Counted from the first letter of the stretch, positions 1 to 7,503 are shown. The stretch: 41,154 bases of DNA from Sphingomonas sp. (GCF_004799495.1 NZ_SSMY01000007.1:1-41154); one strand, 5' to 3'. Numbers and translations are program-made. The notes: a model not told the origin generated them from the letters alone.

Positions 1-2
1 CG

Positions 3-248
3 CAGGGCGGACAGTCCGGGGGACTGTTCGATCGAGCACACGCGAAGCGCGACGTGATCAAGACCGCCGACTGGGTGATCGACCTGGGGCCGGAGGGCGG
101 CGTCAAGGGCGGGGAGATCGTCGCGACCGGTACGCCGGAGGATGTCGCGAAGGTGAGCGGGAGCTTTACCGGGCGGTATCTGGCGCCGTTGTTGGGGGTG
201 AAGGGAGAGAAGGCGCCAGCAAGTCGAGAGACGGTGGCGGCGGGATAG
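3..248 (+). CDS. uvrA: UvrA C-terminal fragment (excinuclease ABC subunit A), partial
   Basis: This is the 3' end of a gene that starts left of the window. From about position 51 the frame reads [17 protein letters not shown] followed by [14 protein letters not shown], the conserved C-terminal end of UvrA, the damage-recognition ATPase of nucleotide excision repair. The protein then ends in a short variable tail. Upstream of position 50 this frame gives a sequence unlike UvrA. The family's usual I-E-H of the last ATPase motif is instead seen in frame 1 at about 31-39. An extra 5 or so bases between 'gagcac' and 'gacgtgatc' would explain the break. Whether this is a real frameshift or poor sequence at a contig end cannot be told here. 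The family call for the tail is secure; the state of the gene is not. Confidence 0.8.
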   Translation, partial: QGGQSGGLFDRAHAKRDVIKTADWVIDLGPEGGVKGGEIVATGTPEDVAKVSGSFTGRYLAPLLGVKGEKAPASRETVAAG

Positions 249-330
249 CTTCTACCTTATGGTCATTTGAGCGACTCAGCCGCCGAAAAAGCCACGACCC
301 GAATGCGACAAGTCCAAAAAAGGATCTTAA

Positions 331-1596
331 ATGCTTCGTAAATTACGCGTGAGTCGATTCAAGTCCATCTATGAAGATGAGCTTGAGTTTGGCAGCGTGA
401 ACATTTTTATCGGTCCTAATGGCGCTGGAAAATCAAATATACTTGAGGCCCTAGGGGTCGTCTCAGCGATATTCTCTCGAGGCCTAGATCCAAACGAATT
501 AGATATAAAAGGCATCCGCCTTTCTCTGCCTCATATTTTTAAGTCCGCATTCAAAGGGCATGATCTTCCAAAAACGTTTCGGTTAGAAGCGACGTTCGAC
601 AACGGGCGCTATGATTGCAGTATTCGGGCTAGCACGACGAGCGCTTATTTGGAATTTTTTACCGAAGCTTTATACGATGGTAACTCGTTAGTTTATGGAC
701 GAAGTATGCATGGGATAAAGGTGCATTCCGGTGGCATAACATCTAATATAGTTGATCGTCTTGAAATTGAAGATAATCGAAGCGTTTGGAGTGTAGTTGG
801 TCCTTTAATTGAAATTTCAGCAGAATTTAGAGAAGAATTAGAAGAGTTCTCTAGATATGCGATCTACGCTCCTCAAACTGCTATTATGCGTGGTTTAGCA
901 GTTGATAACAGGGTTATAGAGCCGCTTGGCTTAACTGGCTCGGGCCTTGCCGTGGCAATCGAAGAGGCGATGCATTCGGCTGACAAGGTCGCATTTCGTG
1001 ACATGATCAGCGTGATTTGGGAGCCGGGTTGGGCAAATCAAATACAAGTAAACGAGTTTCGTACAGATGTTGTGCCTTCACATGTGAGCGCTGGGGGGCG
1101 CCTGCTCTATATCCGTGACAGGTACATGCGCGGGGGGCGAAATTATCTTAGCGCCTTCGACGCAAGTGAAGGCACGTTGTATCTTGTTTTTGTTGCTGCG
1201 CTTCTCGCACATCCACTTACGCCGAGCATATTTGCTCTAGATAACGTGGACGGAACGCTGAACCCTAAGCTAGTTCGATCCTTGACGTCGCACATCGTCA
1301 AAGTTTGCACTAGCTCTTCAAAATCTCTTCGCCATAGGCAAGTGTTTATGACGTCGCATCATCCCTCTGCACTCGACAGTTTTGATATTTTCGATGATAA
1401 TCAGCGAATATTCATCGCAAGTCGCGTGCTCGAAGAGACAAGCGCCCCTTCTGGCCTATCGAGAGCAATCGGATCGACCCATTTTCGTCGATTCACGCCG
1501 CCAAAAGATACTAACCGTGATGAATGGAAGGCTAAACACTCCGGCAAGAATCTGTCAGAATTGCTGCTGGATAACCGCATTCGAGACGCTTTGTAA
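331..1596 (+). CDS. AAA family ATPase (SMC/OLD-like), putative defence ATPase
   Basis: This 421-residue cytoplasmic ATPase has an ABC/SMC-like head. The N-terminus carries the 'L-x-V-x-x-F-K-S' strand found in RecF/OLD-type ATPases. The Walker A is GPNGAGKS at residues 28-35. A signature-like D-A-S-E-G-T-L lies two-thirds along, then a Walker B-like F-A-L-D-N-V-D-G-T-L-N-P, and a T-S-H-H-P switch near the C-terminus. In the usual IDEPExGLHP pattern the residue after Asp is Glu; here it is Asn. The start ATG has AGGA about eight bases upstream. The stop overlaps the next start by one base (taatg), so the two genes are probably translationally coupled. Codons are AT-richer than in all genes downstream, which suggests recent transfer. 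Known pairs of AAA ATPase with a DUF4276/TOPRIM partner are anti-phage or abortive-infection systems (AbiL type). The defence role here is inferred from that pairing. Confidence 0.75.
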   Translation: MLRKLRVSRFKSIYEDELEFGSVNIFIGPNGAGKSNILEALGVVSAIFSRGLDPNELDIKGIRLSLPHIFKSAFKGHDLPKTFRLEATFDNGRYDCSIRASTTSAYLEFFTEALYDGNSLVYGRSMHGIKVHSGGITSNIVDRLEIEDNRSVWSVVGPLIEISAEFREELEEFSRYAIYAPQTAIMRGLAVDNRVIEPLGLTGSGLAVAIEEAMHSADKVAFRDMISVIWEPGWANQIQVNEFRTDVVPSHVSAGGRLLYIRDRYMRGGRNYLSAFDASEGTLYLVFVAALLAHPLTPSIFALDNVDGTLNPKLVRSLTSHIVKVCTSSSKSLRHRQVFMTSHHPSALDSFDIFDDNQRIFIASRVLEETSAPSGLSRAIGSTHFRRFTPPKDTNRDEWKAKHSGKNLSELLLDNRIRDAL

Positions 1597-2246
1597 TGAC
1601 TGTAGTCGGTTTGGTCGTAGAGGGGACCTTAGATTTTCCCATAATAGGTGCCTTTCTTGAAGCAGAGCTTCCTGAAACATTTGCTAGGCCTATTCGGCTG
1701 AAACATCTTCAGCCTGTTCCTGATGCGGCTTCGGGTGGCTATTCTGGCGGCGGGTGGGGTCGCGTGGTAGGTTGGTGCAAGGCACATCACGCTGACGGTA
1801 TTGAGACTTATTTTAATCCGATCGAAGAAGAGGATGTCGTTTGCGACCTGATTGTGGTCCAAATTGACGGCGATGCCATGACGCCATGTTCAGATCATGC
1901 AAGCTTTGAAGCTCCATCGGAAACATGTTCGATTGAAGAGCGAATTGAAAGCTTAGAAAAAATGGTATTGGAATGGCTTGCACCAACGCCAGCAAGAGTT
2001 TCCCAAATTCGATTTGCATTCCCGACGATGCATTCGGAGGCTTGGCTCTTAGCTGGTCTAAAGCCTAACGAAGCACCATGGGAAAACGAGGCGGATGCGA
2101 AAACTCCCTTTCGAGCCCTAAAACCCGCACAGCCGAAAATGAATATGGCAAGCTGGTACAAGATCAAATCCGAGGAGGTTGGGCCACTCGGAGATATCAT
2201 TGCTCCACAAAGTAGGAGCTTTTCGAGCTTTCGCGACAACCTCTAG
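1596..2246 (+). CDS. TOPRIM/DUF4276-like protein, partner of the AAA ATPase
   Basis: This 216-residue protein is coded immediately after the ATPase, with start and stop overlapping in taatg. It opens with V-G-L-V-V-E-G-T-L-D-F, matching the first acidic (VEGxTD-like) strand of TOPRIM-type DUF4276/RloB proteins. The middle has V-V-Q-I-D-G-D-A, a D-x-D-like acidic site. A later segment reads M-H-S-E-A-W-L-L-A-G-L, like the conserved '(E)xWLLA' block of that group. Such proteins are thought to be the metal-dependent nuclease effector of ATPase-nuclease defence pairs. Composition is AT-rich like the ATPase, and the cassette ends here with a weak hairpin just after it. The family placement comes from motif spacing alone and is moderately sure. 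The nuclease activity and target are unknown. Confidence 0.6.
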   Translation: MTVVGLVVEGTLDFPIIGAFLEAELPETFARPIRLKHLQPVPDAASGGYSGGGWGRVVGWCKAHHADGIETYFNPIEEEDVVCDLIVVQIDGDAMTPCSDHASFEAPSETCSIEERIESLEKMVLEWLAPTPARVSQIRFAFPTMHSEAWLLAGLKPNEAPWENEADAKTPFRALKPAQPKMNMASWYKIKSEEVGPLGDIIAPQSRSFSSFRDNL

Positions 2247-2261
2247 TAGATGAAGTTCGTC

Positions 2262-2278
2262 ACGGCAAAATGTGCCGT
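2262..2278 (+). terminator. Weak hairpin after the ATPase/TOPRIM cassette
   Basis: ACGGCA and TGCCGT form a six-base-pair stem around a five-base loop, 16 bases past the stop of the second cassette gene. There is no run of T after it, so it is at best a weak or Rho-assisted end. Confidence 0.3.
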
Positions 2279-2428
2279 AAACACCTGCTGAAAGTCGTAT
2301 TAGGCAGCTGCGGCTCGCAATGCGGCCATAAACTTCCGCTCACAGTCTCAACGCCGCGCTTTCCTACAGACCTCCCGATGGCATATATGGTCCGTCCTCT
2401 TGTCACCCCAGACGATCGAAGGACGCCG

Positions 2429-2686
2429 ATGCCGCGCTCACCCACCACGCCCCACCCCCTCGCCCGCGCCGCCGTCGCGCTCGATCCCGGGCGCGTCGTC
2501 CGGCCGCGCACCATCGCCGATCCCGACCAGCCCGACGCCGTGCGCGCATGGGAGGCGTTGCTCGACGCGGGGTTGATCGGGCCGGCGACGCGCCCGCCGG
2601 TCGCACCCGAGGTGATCGCCAGCCGCGATGCCGCCGACGCGCTGTTCCGCCGCATCGCCGCCGACCGCCGCCGCGCCGGCGGGTGA
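2429..2686 (+). CDS. Hypothetical protein, 85 residues
   Basis: I do not recognise this small protein. It is rich in Arg, Ala, Pro and Asp, with no membrane segment and no signal peptide. The start chosen is the ATG at 2429 because GAAGGA sits five bases before it. An open frame continues upstream to 2270, but that stretch has AT-richer, non-coding-looking composition. The C-terminal half (from about residue 60, V-I-A-S-R-D-A-A-D-A-L-F-R-R) is predicted helical. Codon use returns here to the GC-rich host pattern, marking the right edge of the AT-rich cassette. It is plausibly a real gene but could be a chance open frame in GC-rich DNA. Confidence 0.45.
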   Translation: MPRSPTTPHPLARAAVALDPGRVVRPRTIADPDQPDAVRAWEALLDAGLIGPATRPPVAPEVIASRDAADALFRRIAADRRRAGG

Positions 2687-2712
2687 GCGGCGCGCGGCGG
2701 ATGCGATCGACC

Positions 2713-3111
2713 TTAGTGGTTGGCGGGAGAGTGCGAGCCTTCCTTCTCCGGCGGCGGCGATTTCATCCCGTCGCCGCTCAGATGGATGTCGGCTTGCACG
2801 GTGCTCAGGCGCGATTCGTACGCGAACCACGCCGCGGAAATTTGCCAGATGTGGGTGTCCGACCATGTATTCAGCACGAGATTGAAGCCCAGTTTCGTGA
2901 CAGCTTCGGCGGACAAGGTGTAGCGAGTATTGGTACCGTGATCGCAATCGAGCGAATGACAACTGACGACGACATTGGGCAGCTTGTCGAACGGCGCGGT
3001 GAAGACGATCGGGATGTGATAAACGCGATCGCCGTTTGCATTCCACATCGAGGCGAACTCGGGCTTTGCTTGCCAGTGAAACGATTGATAGCCGTTCAAT
3101 AACAGTGCCAT
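2713..3111 (-). CDS. H-type lectin domain protein, 132 residues
   Basis: The middle of the protein (about residues 30-105) fits the H-type lectin fold known from snail agglutinin and discoidin C-terminal domains. It has I-P-I-V-F..F-D-K-L-P-N-V-V-V-S, then R-Y-T-L-S-A..V-T-K-L-G-F-N-L, then the hallmark T-W-S-D-T-H-I-W followed by A-A-W-F-A-Y. Proteins of this family bind terminal GalNAc/Gal sugars as trimers. The start ATG at 3111 is preceded by a strong GGAGGAGGGAG, so I prefer it to an in-frame upstream start at 3156. No signal peptide is seen, so a cytoplasmic location or an unconventional export route has to be assumed. The last 20 or so residues (P-P-P-E-K-E tail) look disordered. No neighbouring gene explains its role. 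Confidence 0.75.
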   Translation of the reverse strand: MALLLNGYQSFHWQAKPEFASMWNANGDRVYHIPIVFTAPFDKLPNVVVSCHSLDCDHGTNTRYTLSAEAVTKLGFNLVLNTWSDTHIWQISAAWFAYESRLSTVQADIHLSGDGMKSPPPEKEGSHSPANH

Positions 3112-3553
3112 TATCTCCCTCCTCCGCTGATTCGGCAAGGTTTGCACTCGATTCATCAGGAGTCCATCGAATTCATGCGCCTCACGCGTAGTCTTTCATA
3201 TAAAGTGCGTTGTCGGCAGACTCCTCGGCCAGAGAACTTAAGCTGGCACCGTAAGGTTTCATTTGTCAGTCTATTGCAGGCTTCGTCTACCAGAAGGGAG
3301 AGACAGGACGGCAATCGCCGGCCAGGCCCGGGATGGGCGGTGCCGATAACGTCAAATTCTTGTCAACTTAGACGGGCTGCCCCCTCTCATGGCTAGTGCG
3401 AACATTGGGAACATTCGCTCGATCGACCGCGGCTTTCGCGTCATGTAACCGGCGTCAAACCCCGTGAAGTTCGTGAAGTTTGGCGCGGATCGCGCGAAAC
3501 CTTCGTCACCTTCCGCCGTTGAAGCCGCGACCTGCATTCATGGGAGAGCGATC
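3112..3553. other. 442-base stretch without a convincing gene
   Basis: This lies between the divergent lectin gene and the 119-residue membrane protein. It must hold promoters for both. I see a tandem GTGAAGTT at about 3463-3479 and a GAACATT direct repeat inside a short GCGAA/TTCGC inverted repeat near 3399-3419. No RNA gene or good open frame is visible. Confidence 0.5.
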
Positions 3554-3913
3554 ATGGCCAACAGCAGACAGACTCGCGACAAGAACGGCCGGTTCAAGGC
3601 CGACCACACCAGCCGCAACCGCGCGATCGGGATCGCCTCGATCGTCGGGCTCGGCGCCGCCGCGGTGGGCGCGGCGCTGCGCTTCGGACTGCTCGACCGC
3701 TTCTTCCCGGCGATCGAGGGGCACGACGCGCCCGACCTGGCGCTCGACCAGCCGCACCCCGGCCCCGGCGACCGCGCGCCCGAAGCCTTCCGCCCCGATC
3801 CGACCGCGGTGCCGACCGACGCGGAGCGCGAGAGCCTGCGCGTGCCGGACGGGGTCGATAAGGGGTTCATGGCGGATGATACGCGGGCCGAGCCTCTCGC
3901 TACCGTATCCTGA
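3554..3913 (+). CDS. Hypothetical single-pass membrane protein, 119 residues
   Basis: The start ATG at 3554 has GGGAGAG just upstream, which decides against the in-frame codon at 3464. The N-terminus is basic and polar (N-S-R-Q-T-R-D-K-N-G-R-F-K). It is followed by one hydrophobic segment at about residues 26-44 (A-I-G-I-A-S-I-V-G-L-G-A-A-A-V-G-A-A-L). The rest is a Pro/Asp/Glu-rich, probably disordered tail. The positive-inside rule would put the short N-terminus in the cytoplasm and the acidic tail in the periplasm. I do not recognise a family. Confidence 0.55.
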   Translation: MANSRQTRDKNGRFKADHTSRNRAIGIASIVGLGAAAVGAALRFGLLDRFFPAIEGHDAPDLALDQPHPGPGDRAPEAFRPDPTAVPTDAERESLRVPDGVDKGFMADDTRAEPLATVS

Positions 3914-3976
3914 TGCCGCCGCGGCAAAGCCGCGTCGGACGGCGCTTTGGCGCCGCCGGCCGGTCCGCCATTGCGC

Positions 3977-3998
3977 GATTTTAGCGCGCGCTAAAATC
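3977..3998. repeat. Perfect 22-bp palindrome
   Basis: The arms GATTTTAGCGC and GCGCTAAAATC are exact reverse complements with no spacer. The site lies between the 119-residue membrane protein and the downstream lipoprotein gene, 74 bases before the latter's start. It could act as a bidirectional terminator (it is followed by TTTC) or as an operator. Two short GC-rich hairpins sit just upstream (GCGGC/GCCGC near 3928 and CGGCGC/GCGCCG near 3942). Confidence 0.6.
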
Positions 3999-4071
3999 TT
4001 TCGGGGGCGGAATGAACCATTCCACCCCCTCGCGCATTGAGCGGGCGCGGGGCACAACAGGAGAGAAGTAG

Positions 4072-4482
4072 ATGCGTACCCTGACCCTCGGCCTTTTGGC
4101 CGCCGCGACCGCGTTGACCGGTTGCGAGACGATGTACGACGACGGACCCGGCACCAGCTATCGCACGTACCGCAACTACGACTGGAACCGTCCCGATCCG
4201 CAATATTCGGGCTATTACGCCGATCATTATTATGTCGACAATCCGCGCTATCGCGAGCGCCGGCTGGGCATGAACGACCGCATCTATGTCGGACAGGACG
4301 GGCGCTATTACTGCCGCCGGTCGGACGGCACGACCGGGCTGATCGTCGGCGGCATCGCGGGCGGTGCGCTGGGCGCGGCGCTGACCTCCGGCCGGTCGGA
4401 ACCGCTCGGCATCCTGCTCGGCGCGGCGGCGGGTGCCGCGGTGGGCACGTCGATCGACCGCGATAACGTCACGTGTAGGTAA
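4072..4482 (+). CDS. Glycine-zipper outer membrane lipoprotein, 136 residues
   Basis: The N-terminus is a lipoprotein signal ending in the lipobox L-T-G-C (Cys at about residue 18). The protein is therefore predicted to be lipid-anchored, and to be outer-membrane since no Asp follows the Cys. The middle is Tyr/Arg/Asp rich with the motif G-R-Y-Y-C-R-R-S-D-G-T-T-G. The C-terminal part carries two small-residue segments, G-L-I-V-G-G-I-A-G-G-A-L-G-A and G-I-L-L-G-A-A-A-G-A-A-V-G-T, typical of the glycine-zipper 2TM (17-kDa antigen-like) family. The start is preceded by AGGAGAG. It faces a small minus-strand gene across a strong hairpin. Family members help envelope integrity; the exact role is unknown. 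Confidence 0.8.
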   Translation: MRTLTLGLLAAATALTGCETMYDDGPGTSYRTYRNYDWNRPDPQYSGYYADHYYVDNPRYRERRLGMNDRIYVGQDGRYYCRRSDGTTGLIVGGIAGGALGAALTSGRSEPLGILLGAAAGAAVGTSIDRDNVTCR

Positions 4483-4483
4483 C

Positions 4484-4521
4484 GGTGGTGCGGCGCGGGG
4501 TTCCTGCCCCGCGCCGCCACC
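4484..4521. terminator. Strong hairpin between convergent genes
   Basis: GCGGCGCGGGG pairs with CCCCGCGCCGC around a six-base loop, extended by GGTGG/CCACC after a small bulge. It lies between the stops of the glycine-zipper lipoprotein and the minus-strand small gene, so it probably serves both. No long T run follows on either strand. Confidence 0.6.
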
Positions 4522-4523
4522 GA

Positions 4524-4718
4524 TCACGCGTTCCTGGTGAACGACGACTTGCGCCCGCCGTCGTCCTCGGGCGGCGGCTGGTCGCGATCGAGCGTGTCGG
4601 ACGGGCGCCTGGCGTCGCCCTCCTCCTGATGCTCGGTCGAGATGTTCGCGCTGTCGGGCGTCTCGCCCGAATGGTCGGGCGCGTCGGGATCGGGATTGTG
4701 CATCGCGGGGCGGGTCAT
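4524..4718 (-). CDS. Hypothetical acidic hydrophilic protein, 64 residues
   Basis: This small gene has a good ribosome site (AAGGAGAG) seven bases before its ATG at 4718. It codes for an almost entirely polar, Asp/Glu/Pro-rich chain with no membrane segment, likely intrinsically disordered. The same reading frame stays open for 912 codons upstream, but that longer frame is only the antisense shadow of other genes. I do not recognise a family. The nearest upstream gene on the same strand is the Old Yellow Enzyme reductase, 53 bases before this start, so the two may be cotranscribed. Confidence 0.55.
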   Translation of the reverse strand: MTRPAMHNPDPDAPDHSGETPDSANISTEHQEEGDARRPSDTLDRDQPPPEDDGGRKSSFTRNA

Positions 4719-4771
4719 GATCGGCTCTCCTTCGCCGCCATCAACCGCCCCGCCGTCCACGTGTTCCCCGC

Positions 4772-5851
4772 TCACTCGGCGGCGTGCGCGACCTCCAGCG
4801 CGGGATAGTCGGTGTAGCCCTCCGGCCCCGGCGTGTACCACGTCCGGAAATCGTCGGGCGCGAGCGCGGCGCCCGTGCGGAAGCGCTCGGCCAGATCGGG
4901 GTTGGAGATATATTTCCGCCCCCAGCTGATCCCGTCGGCCAGCCCGCTTGCGACGTCGGCTTCGGCCGCTTCCAATGTGTACTCCTGGTTGAGGATCAGC
5001 GGGCGCGTGAACACCTTGCGGATCTTTGGGCTGAGCTTGGGCACGTCGGTCGTCCCGAACGTGCCCGTCGGGGACAGCTCGCGCAGTTCGAGGAAGGCGA
5101 TGCCGAGGTCGTTGAGCACCTGCGCCGCGGGGACGAACACGGCTTCGGGATTGCTGTCGTCGGCACCTTGCGTCTCGCCGTTGGGCGACAGGCGGATCGC
5201 AGTGCGGCCCGCGCCGACTTCGGCGATCACCGCCTCCACCGCTTCGCGCATGAAGCGGATGCGGTTCTCGGGCGACCCGCCGTATTCGTCGTCGCGGAAG
5301 TTGGTCCCGTCGCGCAGGAACTGGTCGATCAGATACCCGTTCGCGCCGTGCAATTGCACCCCGTCGAACCCAGCGGCGATCGCGTTCCTCGCGGCGGTCG
5401 CATATTCGTCCTGCGCCTGGCGGATGTCGTCGATGCTCGCGGCGCGCGCCTCGGCATAGGGGTTTTCGGGCTTGTGATACGGCGCGCGCGTCGCCGACGA
5501 GGACAGCGGCTGGAGCCCGGTCACGTCGGGCCGCGCGAGCCGCCCCATGTGCCAGATTTGGGCCACGATCCTGCCGCCCGCTTCGTGCACCGCTTCGGTC
5601 ACCGGCTTCCACGCCTCGACCTGCTCCGCCGTCCACAGCCCGGGTGCTGCGGGCCAGCCGAGCCCGAGCCGGCTGACCCCCGTCCCCTCGGTGATGATCA
5701 CCCCCGCGCCGGCGCGCTGGCGATAATAATCGATCATGATCTCGGTCGGCACATGCTCGGGGGTCGAGCGGCCGCGCGTCAGCGGCGCCATCAGGATGCG
5801 GTTCTTGGCGGCAATATCGCCGAGCTGGATCGGATCGAACAGAGTGGGCAT
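4772..5851 (-). CDS. Alkene reductase, Old Yellow Enzyme family (NemA-like)
   Basis: This 359-residue FMN-dependent enzyme of the Old Yellow Enzyme class uses NADPH to reduce activated C=C bonds or nitro and nitrate-ester groups. The N-terminus F-D-P-I-Q-L-G and M-A-P-L-T-R-G-R start the TIM barrel. A central H-G-A-N-G-Y-L-I-D-Q-F-L supplies the paired His/Asn that bind the substrate carbonyl. D-E-Y-G-G-S-P-E-N-R is the family signature, and G-R-K-Y-I-S-N-P-D-L closes the barrel at the phosphate site. Length fits NemA/xenobiotic reductases. The ATG at 5851 has GGGAGG upstream. The gene diverges from the EamA transporter with only 58 bases between them, so the two may share a control region. 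Confidence 0.92.
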   Translation of the reverse strand: MPTLFDPIQLGDIAAKNRILMAPLTRGRSTPEHVPTEIMIDYYRQRAGAGVIITEGTGVSRLGLGWPAAPGLWTAEQVEAWKPVTEAVHEAGGRIVAQIWHMGRLARPDVTGLQPLSSSATRAPYHKPENPYAEARAASIDDIRQAQDEYATAARNAIAAGFDGVQLHGANGYLIDQFLRDGTNFRDDEYGGSPENRIRFMREAVEAVIAEVGAGRTAIRLSPNGETQGADDSNPEAVFVPAAQVLNDLGIAFLELRELSPTGTFGTTDVPKLSPKIRKVFTRPLILNQEYTLEAAEADVASGLADGISWGRKYISNPDLAERFRTGAALAPDDFRTWYTPGPEGYTDYPALEVAHAAE

Positions 5852-5909
5852 TGGACCTCCCGATAGGACTTCTTGGCAGACGCGGCGGAGATAGGTGGTA
5901 AGGGGCCGC

Positions 5910-6836
5910 ATGCACCAGAGCGACGCCCCAAGAAAAGCTGTCAGCGCGACAAGCCCGTTTGCCTTTGCGGCGCTGCTGGTCGCGAACGTGGCGCTGGCGT
6001 TCGGGCCGCTGTTCGTGCGGCTGGCCGATGTCGGGCCGGTCGCGGCAGGGTTCTGGCGGATCGCGCTCGCGGTGCCGTTGCTGGTGGGAGCCGCGTTCGC
6101 CGGCGGGTGGCGCCCCAGCGGCGTGGCGCGCGGGGTGTGGGTCGCGGTCGCGATCGGCGGACTGTGCTTCGCCGCCGACCTCGCGAGTTGGCATATCGGC
6201 ATCCTCAAGACGAGCCTCGCCAACGCGACTTTGTTCGGCAATTCGGCGACCCTGTTCTTCCCGGTCTACGGCTTCGTGATCGCGCGCGCTTGGCCGTCGC
6301 GGATGCAGGGGTTCGCGCTGCTGCTCGCGCTGGTCGGCGCCGCACTGCTGATGGGGCGGTCGTTTCAGATCGCGCCCGAGCATCTCGCGGGCGACCTGCT
6401 CTGCCTGCTCGCGGGGATCCTCTACACCTTCTATTTCGCGGCGATGGCGAAGGCACGCGACACGATGGCGCCGGTGCCGGCGCTCGCGGTATCGACCTTG
6501 GCGAGCGCACTCCCCCTGCTGCTGTTCGCGCTGTTCCTGCGCGAGCAGGTCATACCGCATCACTGGACCCCGCTGATCGCGCTGGCGCTGATCAGCCAGG
6601 TGCTGGGGCAAGGGCTGATGATCTACGCGCTCGGGCAGCTTTCCCCGCTGGTCGTCGGAATCGGCCTCCTCATCCAGCCGGTGGTCGCCGCCGCGGTGGG
6701 CTGGATCGGCTATGGCGAGAAGCTCGACGGGGTCGATTTCGTCGGCGCGGCGCTGGTCGCGGCGGCGCTGGTGCTGGTCCGCTCGGCACGCGACCGCCCG
6801 GCGGAGCTTGCCCCCGAAGGCGTGGCGGAGGCATAA
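5910..6836 (+). CDS. EamA/DMT-superfamily transporter
   Basis: This is an inner-membrane protein of about 308 residues with ten predicted hydrophobic segments in two EamA repeats. The first runs from about residue 15 to 145, the second from about 160 to 295. Small-residue-rich helices such as G-F-W-R-I-A-L-A-V-P-L-L are typical of drug/metabolite exporters. The ATG at 5910 preceded by AAGGGG is preferred to a GTG five codons upstream. The substrate cannot be read from sequence. It is divergent from the Old Yellow Enzyme gene and followed after seven bases by the COQ9 gene, with which it is probably cotranscribed. Confidence 0.88.
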   Translation: MHQSDAPRKAVSATSPFAFAALLVANVALAFGPLFVRLADVGPVAAGFWRIALAVPLLVGAAFAGGWRPSGVARGVWVAVAIGGLCFAADLASWHIGILKTSLANATLFGNSATLFFPVYGFVIARAWPSRMQGFALLLALVGAALLMGRSFQIAPEHLAGDLLCLLAGILYTFYFAAMAKARDTMAPVPALAVSTLASALPLLLFALFLREQVIPHHWTPLIALALISQVLGQGLMIYALGQLSPLVVGIGLLIQPVVAAAVGWIGYGEKLDGVDFVGAALVAAALVLVRSARDRPAELAPEGVAEA

Positions 6837-6843
6837 GGCCGCC

Positions 6844-7500
6844 ATGACGCTCCCCGCCGACCCGACGATCCCCGAAATCCGCGACGCGCTCGCGCCGCTC
6901 GTCGCCGACAACGCCGCGTTCGACGGGTGGAAGGCGGCGGCGCGCGACCTGGCCGCCGATACGCTCGGCGTCGATCGCGACATCGCCTTGCTCGCGTTGC
7001 CCGATGCGGCGGCGATGATCGACGCGTGGTTCGCCTCGATCGACCGCGGCATGGCCGAGGCGCTGCCGCCCGAACGGCTCGGCACCATGAAGGTTCGCGA
7101 CAAGATCACCGCGCTGGTCGAGGCCCGCCTCGACCTGCTCGCCCCGCACCGCGAGACGCTGCGCCGCGCGCTCGCGATCCTCGCGATGCCGCAGAACGTC
7201 GCGCATAGTGCGAAGCTCGGCTGGCGCGCCGCCGATGCGATGTGGCGCGCGGCAGGCGACACCGCGACCGATTACAACCACTACACCAAGCGCGCGATGC
7301 TCGGCGCGGTCTATGCCGCGACGATCACGGTGTTCCTGGACGATGAAAGCGAGGGGCAAGCCGATACGCGCGCGTTCCTGTCGCGGCGGATCGCGGAGAT
7401 CATGGCGTTCGAGAAGGCGAAGGGTCAGTTCCTCGCGCGCACCAGCCACCGCCCCAGCCTGTCGCGGTTCATCGGAAGACTGCGCTACCCCGCCGTCTAA
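6844..7500 (+). CDS. COQ9 family protein
   Basis: This 218-residue protein is largely helical. Its C-terminal half carries the COQ9 pattern: D-A-M-W-R-A-A-G-D then T-D-Y-N-H-Y-T-K-R and L-G-A-V-Y-A-A-T-I-T-V-F-L-D-D. COQ9 is a TetR-fold lipid-binding protein that supports COQ7 hydroxylation in ubiquinone biosynthesis in mitochondria. Alphaproteobacterial homologues are thought to act likewise at the inner membrane. Length fits the family. It starts seven bases after the transporter stop and is followed by the Fur-box region of feoAB. Confidence 0.88.
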   Translation: MTLPADPTIPEIRDALAPLVADNAAFDGWKAAARDLAADTLGVDRDIALLALPDAAAMIDAWFASIDRGMAEALPPERLGTMKVRDKITALVEARLDLLAPHRETLRRALAILAMPQNVAHSAKLGWRAADAMWRAAGDTATDYNHYTKRAMLGAVYAATITVFLDDESEGQADTRAFLSRRIAEIMAFEKAKGQFLARTSHRPSLSRFIGRLRYPAV

Positions 7501-7503
7501 TTC

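Noticed and set aside
3399..3419. Possible LexA box (GAAC direct repeat)
   Set aside because: The spacing between the GAAC halves is five bases, not the seven of the alphaproteobacterial site, and no SOS gene follows.
4719..7262. Very long minus-strand open frame (912 codons in total with the small gene at its end)
   Set aside because: It is antisense to well-identified genes, has Arg/Pro/His-rich shadow composition and no domain; only the last 64 codons have a ribosome site and are kept.
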